Assembly (NCBI GenBank): GCA_030710605.1
Contig: CP092870.1
Coordinates: forward strand, 49,445,061-49,509,060
Direction: 5' to 3'
From: Cordylochernes scorpioides
Lineage: Eukaryota; Arthropoda; Arachnida; Pseudoscorpiones; Chernetidae
Length of the DNA: 64,000 nt
The notes under the pieces are model-generated. The model searched no databases, was not told the DNA's origin, and worked only from the letters and a program-made list of their open reading frames with translations. A program made the position numbers and the translations under genes. Positions 62,274 to 64,000 of the stretch are shown here, one piece after another. Every line of letters begins with the position of its first letter. Position 1 is the first letter of the stretch.

Positions 62274-62419
62274 AAGGAGAAATAACAATTATTTCTAACA
62301 TTAGGGATGAAGTATGATAGGATGAATTGTGAAGAGTAATGATGAACAGAAAATTGCTCTTCACAATTCACCCTTTCATACTTCATCCCTAAGGTTAGAA
62401 ATAATTGTTATTTCTCCTT
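62274..62419. repeat. Foldback element (hairpin of ~64-bp arms)
   Basis: AAGGAGAAATAACAATTATT ... GAATTGTGAAGAG is matched in reverse by CTCTTCACAATTC ... AATAATTGTTATTTCTCCTT around a ~20-bp loop. No coding capacity. Inserted exactly at the end of the C element. Confidence 0.85.
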
Positions 62420-62569
62420 GAATAAATAAATTTTAGATTTTTGGTTTAAAAGAAACATTTGTGGTATAGTTGTCAAACTTCGTTCTACAATCATAAGCCA
62501 CATTATATTGTATTATAAGATAATAAAGTTTCATCCATGATTTTACACTTTGACAAAATTAATAAGGAA

Positions 62570-63060
62570 TCTAAGGGCTATGTTAAAGACCTCTTTTAAA
62601 ATCTTGAGTTCAACTGACTCAGTTGATAGACCTCAGCAAGAGTTCCTCTCCAAACATACAGAGGTCTGTACTCATGTTAGAAAATTCAAACTATTATAGA
62701 TGCTATAAAAGGGCGTATCTGGATCTGTAAAGAAAAAAAAAAAAAAAGAATAATTTTTTTCTTAAAATATTTCGAGAGATTGCTCCCTCTTTATCAATTT
62801 ATTGCACAGAATGAGCAATCTCTCAAAATATTTTAAGAAAAAAATTGTTATTTTTTTTTTCTTCTTCTTTACGGATCCAGGTATGTCCTTTTATAGCATC
62901 TTAATTAATGGATTGCCTTTTGACTCAAACTATTATAGCTGCGTATGATTCTTTTTAAAATAAAAAAATAAAAATATCTACTGCCCTTACTGAAATGGAA
63001 ATTATTTTATTTTAGAAAGAATCATACGTGTCTATAATAGTTTTGAATTTTCATAATCGA
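62570..63060. repeat. Nested hairpins within a family N element
   Basis: ATTCAAACTATTATAGATGC (62691) and TCTATAATAGTTTTGAAT (63034) are outer arms. Inside lie two hairpins: GATGCTATAAAAGGGCGTAT against TGTCCTTTTATAGCATCT, and GCGTATGATTCTTTTTAAAA against TTTAGAAAGAATCATACGTG. N sequence (GAGGTCTGTACTCATGTTAG) precedes it and resumes after it. Confidence 0.75.
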
Positions 63061-63480
63061 TGACGTGCTAATGTATCATAAATCATGTTGGAGTCGGCAG
63101 TAAAGGCTTCTATGTTAGCCTCAAATTACAGTCAAACTTTCACCAAAGTGTGTCATGAATGAGAGCTACACCCCTACATCCCATTCCATGAGATCAGCTT
63201 GAGAAGCTGCATCTTTACTCATAGTCTGCAGCAAAGTTGTCTGCTTCCATGTTAGGAATGACTTCAAATTACAGTCAGACTTTCACCAGAGTGTGCCATG
63301 ATTAATGAAAGCTGCACCCCTACATCCCATTCCATGAGATCAGCTTGAGAAGCTGCGTCTGTACTCATGTTAGTCTGCAGCAAAGGCTTTCATGTTAGGA
63401 ACGGCCTCAAATTACAATCAGACTTTCACCAAAGTGTGTCATGGTACCATGATCAATGAAAGCTACACCCTACACCAATC
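63061..63480 (+). repeat. Family N, three tandem units
   Basis: AAATTACAGTCAxACTTTCACC and CATTCCATGAGATCAGCTTG recur at about 63120, 63270 and 63410. Confidence 0.75.
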
Positions 63481-63735
63481 AACTAAACATTGATTATAAC
63501 CTTCTCCCTGATATTTGGCCAACCCATTTTCTTGATAAATCAAGAAAAGCCATCCACTCGTGGTGCTCATGGTCAGCATATGCCTTCCTTGATTTTAATG
63601 CCAACACATAACATTTGCAACATTTGTATTAAAGAAAAAGGCATCTCCTTATTGTGCAACTGAAAGTTTCTGATTGCTTGCTCCATCTATCAGAATACAT
63701 ATCAACTATTCTTGTTAACTATTCCAGAATTGTCC
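63481..63735. repeat. Fragments of Z2 (-) and Z1
   Basis: CTAAACATTGATTATAACCT, CTTGATAAATCAAGAAAAGC and CATCCACTCGTGGTGCTCAT are Z2 in reverse with the ribozyme truncated. GGCATCTCCTTATTGTGCAA to AACTATTCTTGTTAACTATT is the Z1 3' part. Confidence 0.6.
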
Positions 63736-63755
63736 AAACATTTATTTTTCAACAT

Positions 63756-64000
63756 GGGGGTCGGTGGAAGGGTGATCTAAACTGTTGGTTTTCGACCGCT
63801 ACGACTCGGGATTGAATCCCGCATTGGGCACTTTTTTCTAATTTATAAAAAGATTGCTCTTTTGGCTCCTGATTCTTGCAAAAGTCCAACCCCACCAGCG
63901 AGTGTAAGTAACCAAATGGGGCTCTGGCACATATGTAAGTTTAAAAGTTGAACTGCTTTTCACACGTGTAGACATGGTGCACTTACAGTAAAAACAGTCA
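63756..64000 (+). repeat. Family S SINE, cut by window end
   Basis: GGGGGTCGGTGGAAGGGTGA, B-box region GGGATTGAATCCCGC, body to CACTTACAGTAAAAACAGTC. The tail lies beyond the window. Confidence 0.88.

Overview
The window is eukaryotic nuclear DNA. Its one recognisable protein-coding gene has 17 exons on the + strand (first 19080-19181, last 61365-61750), all GT-AG, with matching phases and no in-frame stop. It encodes about 938 residues of a liprin-alpha (PPFIA / SYD-2 family), the presynaptic active-zone scaffold. The N-terminal ~90 residues and the end of SAM2, SAM3 and the C-tail lie outside the window or were not found. AT-rich introns, tRNA-derived SINEs, mariner and hAT relics and hammerhead-bearing repeats suggest a lophotrochozoan, perhaps a mollusc. 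This is inferred from style, not from a marker gene.

Layout: 1-19079 has no supported coding exon. It is upstream intron or intergenic DNA packed with tandem arrays (115, 55, 98-109 and ~130 bp units), SINEs and small transposons. Exons 1 and 2 are separated by a 12.3 kb intron holding a mariner copy with one stop, a 3.6 kb array of 111-bp units and a 1.5 kb array of 76-bp units. Exons 3-8 lie close together (33308-36741) with three introns of only 56-65 bp. Exons 9-14 are spaced by LINE tails, SINEs and a 95-bp array. The exon 14-15 intron is mostly a 6.3 kb satellite with higher-order structure. Exons 16-17 encode SAM1 and most of SAM2.

Family names used below. S = tRNA-derived SINE of about 310 bp. 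P1 = TA-flanked MITE with ends CAGTAGAACC. P2 = TA-flanked MITE with ends CAGTTAAACC. F = foldback element ending GATAAGGCACAATTTGG. C = composite dispersed element with modules C1 (~120 bp), C2 (~115 bp) and C3 (~150 bp). N = dispersed repeat containing TCCATGTTAGGAACGGCCTC. Z1 and Z2 = two diverged families carrying a hammerhead ribozyme core.

Two patterns stand out. First, Z1 and Z2 carry type I hammerhead motifs (CUGANGA, 4-bp stem II, GAAA, minimal stem III, matched stem I), four of them apparently intact, with a compensatory base-pair change between copies. Similar but degenerate CUGANGA-hairpin-GAAA signatures recur in other repeats here. This is the architecture of metazoan retrozymes and Penelope-like element ribozymes. 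Second, nearly every long tandem array can be traced to an internal piece of a dispersed element present elsewhere in the window as a single copy. The liprin introns therefore show satellites being born inside transposons.
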